This document shows, one piece after another, positions 17,701 to 18,579 of a stretch of DNA of 18,579 bases. Each line of letters begins with the position of its first letter. The first letter of the stretch is position 1. The translations under genes and the position numbers were made by a program. Origin of the DNA: Acidobacteriota bacterium (GTDB lineage: Bacteria; Acidobacteriota; Terriglobia; Terriglobales; Acidobacteriaceae). The notes under the pieces were generated by a model. The model saw nothing but the letters and a program-made list of their open reading frames with translations, did not search any database and was not told the origin of the DNA. The stretch spans positions 1-18,579 of the forward strand of contig JAJYSL010000076.1 of assembly GCA_021793595.1 (NCBI GenBank). Direction: 5' to 3'.

Positions 17701-17905
17701 CCTGCTCATTTTCGTCTGGGGAGCCGAGCCACATCCCGTCGACTCCAACAGAGTGCAGCAGAAACTCTCCCAGGCGAGCATAGAGTTCCGCGACAGAATG
17801 GGACGTCAGCAGGAGACGGTCCAGATGTTGCGGCAGGTCGCCGTTCAGAAGAGCAGGCGTGCCGGAGACATGCCTGTCGTCGAAAAATTCTACAAGTTGC
17901 GCCAT
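14777..17905 (-). CDS. LOV photosensor c-di-GMP enzyme: GAF-LOV-GAF-GGDEF-EAL-Cys/His tail
   Basis: Predicted cytoplasmic blue-light-responsive c-di-GMP protein, 1042 residues. Domains: GAF-like (about 25-190); PAS of LOV type (about 205-320) with GRNCRFLQG, whose Cys246 is the residue that forms the flavin adduct, plus FMN-contact residues Asn278, Asn288 and Gln309 (FIGVQKDIT); second GAF (about 330-490); GGDEF (about 515-665); EAL (about 680-925); tail 929-1042. GGDEF signature (584-588) and inhibitory-site RPGD (575-578) are present, but the metal-binding Asp of the usual DLDxFK motif is Gly543 (IGLNGFR). EAL keeps Glu712, INLEPV, LELLE, Asp831/Asp832, IKLDRSF, AEGVE and AQGY, so phosphodiesterase activity is likely; its loop 6 reads DDVGTAYSS instead of DFGTGYSS. 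The tail has Cys970, Cys972, Cys976 and HGAFH (996-1000). ATG at 17905 is the first codon after an in-frame stop; its ribosome site is weak. Confidence 0.93.
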   Translation of the reverse strand: MAQLVEFFDDRHVSGTPALLNGDLPQHLDRLLLTSHSVAELYARLGEFLLHSVGVDGMWLGSPDENEQVQHHYSAGDGVSEFLDTETILIGENVDSPLAHAWRTGTPQFACDWMDQSTPLPSAFWRERGLQFGWRSSCAIPITGESGKRDILILYSKRPHFFGRDYIRRFVLQLHSSLGFALERLRLMDAIQTGQRALMLYKSAMDVSTHGILIAAAEKDLPICYVNPAFERITGYSAEESIGRNCRFLQGADTAQPQMETIREALSQGQSCTVELRNYRKNGTMFWNSVSIAPVLDETGRTTHFIGVQKDITDVKTLLQESIRSNALYRALMGTAELVVGAQTEPELLDGLCRLLVDSKLFSQVCIGCLVNFAGTLQIEPICNRFDESKDVSSLPNVTSDQATTDLNVRAWRLRQLQFTNNRRTSEPIPPSDRRDPPFATAVVPLYRGGEIWALLTLQSNEPDIFSTELLKLMERIGRLAGHGLDALDLRRTLEEERKYQSWLARHDALTDLLNRRGLTEGLEEAIARSDRQHQSMAVALIGLNGFRLLNELYGHPACDLLLRTVADRLRTSLRPGDVAGRLGGDEFVLVLEDIDEERLALVLPKIQEAVEDPIQLASGRMVTIQTSIGVTIYPQDHCTAEHLLRHADRALWEFKEARGASTSRWTIYQPEADAQKRIRQTSVLALFHQGNLRVHYQPLVNLLTGKVTGVEALARLVDKGGRILPPAEFLEHFGTAELTSLTTQVVAQSIQDLDRLDKAGCHLCVGINLEPVILNDSKSVLDLCRQIERSGLAASRIVLELLEHSETLSLNVAQGTLCDLKASGAKIALDDVGTAYSSLLRMKQFPVDIIKLDRSFLAGLDRQPKELRFLMHLVNLARSLGFELVAEGVENDAACDALAAMGVTYAQGYAIAMPMALEDLENWLQRHRPVPWTGPRTVLGIVALQLIGLDATARILPQRPDILEHMQDCDCNRECEIGRYMNALGPQCVEAITAHGAFHAALSLHARQSNGIVKPSDFQAARVSYEEALFRTVLDASSTHE

Positions 17906-18270
17906 AAAGGTTTGCGAGCGTATTCAGCAATCTCGTGGTGCAATCACAATCGTTTGAAAGGAACCAAAAAGGACCGATGGTTTGATTACAACAGGAAATT
18001 GCCACGGTACCGGGAATTTTTGTCGGATGTGTGTACGAAGGTAACCGTCGCGGGTGTGAGAACATCGAGGCCGTTCCATTTCGTAGATGGCGAATTGATC
18101 CTGTGATGCGGAGGCCGCAATTTTTCGGCCGCGTCAATGATCCTGACGCCGATCGTCCAGCCCACCTTGACGATCATGCTCCATACGCGCCATAGTATCC
18201 GTACACGGGAAAGGAGGGCGATCCAGAGAATGAAAAACATTGAAGGCAGTTGTAGCAAATCACGTGAGGT

Positions 18271-18299
18271 GACTGGGGCTTAGGCGTCCTACGCCAGTC
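18271..18299. repeat. Two-tier inverted repeat
   Basis: GACTGG (18271-18276) pairs with CCAGTC (18294-18299), and inside it TAGG (18281-18284) pairs with CCTA (18288-18291) around a CGT loop. The shape resembles intergenic palindromic repeats or the end of a structured RNA. No T run follows on either strand, so terminator function is doubtful. Confidence 0.4.
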
Positions 18300-18375
18300 C
18301 TGACGGCAAGCAGCAATCTCGTCGAGGCCCACCTGCGGGGATGCCTCCGGTCAATCTAACCACTCACCGGCCGCA

Positions 18376-18403
18376 GCCCGGTGTCTCATCGGAGACATCG
18401 GGC
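18376..18403. repeat. Strong 12-bp stem-loop with ATCG loop
   Basis: GCCCGGTGTCTC (18376-18387) pairs with GAGACATCGGGC (18392-18403) over 12 continuous pairs, one of them G:U, closing a four-base ATCG loop. On the plus strand it is followed by CGTTGGTTTT, a weak T-rich tail, so a plus-strand terminator is possible. The left arm can also pair in another way: CACCGG (18365-18370) with CCGGTG (18378-18383), which excludes the long stem. This is the most stable structure seen outside genes. Confidence 0.5.
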
Positions 18404-18454
18404 CGTTGGTTTTGCACGGCACTTTGAGCAGCGCTTCTACTTTTTCGCGGGTCT

Positions 18455-18485
18455 GTACAGGCTGCGGAAAAACTCCTCGACTGAT
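18455..18485 (+). mobile_element. Possible left end of the insertion sequence
   Basis: Some point between the structured region and the transposase start must be the left end of the insertion sequence. The stretch around GGCTGCGGAAAAACTCC (18460-18476) is a candidate terminal repeat, being GC-rich followed by an A run and about 50-70 bases before the transposase start, a usual distance. The right copy of the repeat is outside the window, so the boundary cannot be confirmed. Confidence 0.2.
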
Positions 18486-18528
18486 GGCGGTCACATCTTT
18501 TTTCGCGGTTTTGCTGTATCCAATCAGT

Positions 18529-18579
18529 ATGCGTGGAGACGATCAGAAACAGTCGGCGATGTTCAGTTATTTAACCTTG
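18529..18579 (+). CDS. IS5/IS4-superfamily DDE transposase, first 17 codons only
   Basis: The reading frame from ATG at 18529 gives MRGDDQKQSAMFSYLTL and runs off the right edge. MRG-D-D/x-Q followed by MFSY is the characteristic beginning of a common group of IS5/IS4-superfamily transposases (DUF772-type N-terminal domain, then a DDE nuclease domain). Only 51 nt are visible, so the catalytic residues cannot be checked. An in-frame ATG at 18484 would add 15 residues unlike the family, so 18529 is preferred. The element lies about 620 nt upstream of the LOV gene and is oriented away from it. Confidence 0.7.
   Translation, partial: MRGDDQKQSAMFSYLTL

Larger units (their letters stand above)
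17906..18528. other. Long intergenic region between the LOV gene and the transposase
   Basis: This 623-nt stretch has no gene I can support. It must include the LOV gene promoter: on the minus strand TTGTGA and GAATAC spaced by 18 nt lie just before its start, a weak match. On the plus strand TTGACG at 18167-18172 with CATAGT at 18191-18196 (18-nt spacer) is a fair sigma70-like pair. It is followed by AGGAGG at 18212-18217 and a 17-codon open frame at 18230-18283, which may be chance. The right half contains two strong stem-loops listed separately and a candidate insertion-sequence end. Short open frames on both strands here resemble nothing known. Confidence 0.5.

Noticed and set aside
17986..18258. 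Minus-strand 90-codon frame upstream of the LOV gene, with a hydrophobic N-terminus
   Set aside because: It starts with TTG or a late ATG lacking a ribosome site, and the C-terminal half looks like random translated sequence. A small membrane protein cannot be excluded but is not supported.
18260..18420. 6S RNA, tmRNA, RNase P or a known riboswitch in the structured region
   Set aside because: Hallmark motifs of these RNAs were looked for on both strands and not found; only generic hairpins are visible.
18351..18494. Minus-strand 47-codon GTG frame that stays open past one TGA
   Set aside because: It overlaps the strong hairpin and the probable IS end and has no ribosome site; best explained as chance openness in GC-rich DNA.

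Overview
The window looks like chromosomal DNA of a GC-rich, aerobic, Gram-negative heterotroph. The protein flavour (secreted GH38 mannosidase, CtaA, PPK/Ppx with a SixA-like phosphatase, TolC/HlyD pair, an IS transposase starting MRGDDQKQ) suggests an acidobacterium of the Terriglobia type. That placement is an impression from reading; no search was run. There are twelve substantial genes, one partial transposase at the right edge, and no rRNA, tRNA or CRISPR.

Left block (1-4531, all minus strand): an ArnT/PMT-like lipid-linked sugar transferase, then the heme A synthase ctaA, then a secreted GH38 alpha-mannosidase that runs off the left edge. Gaps of 78 and 101 nt allow co-transcription, but the three do not form one obvious pathway.

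Polyphosphate block (4627-10947): ppx/gppA on the plus strand meets a SixA-like phosphohistidine phosphatase tail-to-tail, with a 49-nt overlap of coding sequence. Upstream of sixA on the minus strand are a SAM methyltransferase, a divergent UbiA-like membrane protein (9 nt apart) and polyphosphate kinase ppk. Polyphosphate synthesis and hydrolysis are therefore encoded within about 6.5 kb, with two uncharacterised lipid/methyl-transfer-type genes between ppk and sixA.

Efflux block (11230-13988, plus strand): a TolC-family outer membrane factor is translationally linked to an EmrA/HlyD-type periplasmic adaptor. No inner-membrane transporter accompanies them.

Right block (14271-17905, minus strand): a 1042-residue GAF-LOV-GAF-GGDEF-EAL protein with a Cys/His-rich C-terminal tail, followed 35 nt downstream by tadA. 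The PAS domain is a canonical LOV flavin photosensor with the adduct-forming cysteine. The EAL active site looks largely intact, while the GGDEF domain keeps its signature and I-site but has lost a metal-binding Asp. The protein therefore reads as a blue-light-regulated c-di-GMP enzyme, most likely a phosphodiesterase. It is the most interesting object here.

Right edge (17906-18579): no convincing host gene. It holds strong inverted repeats and, from 18529, the first 17 codons of an IS5/IS4-superfamily transposase, so an insertion sequence begins upstream of the LOV gene.
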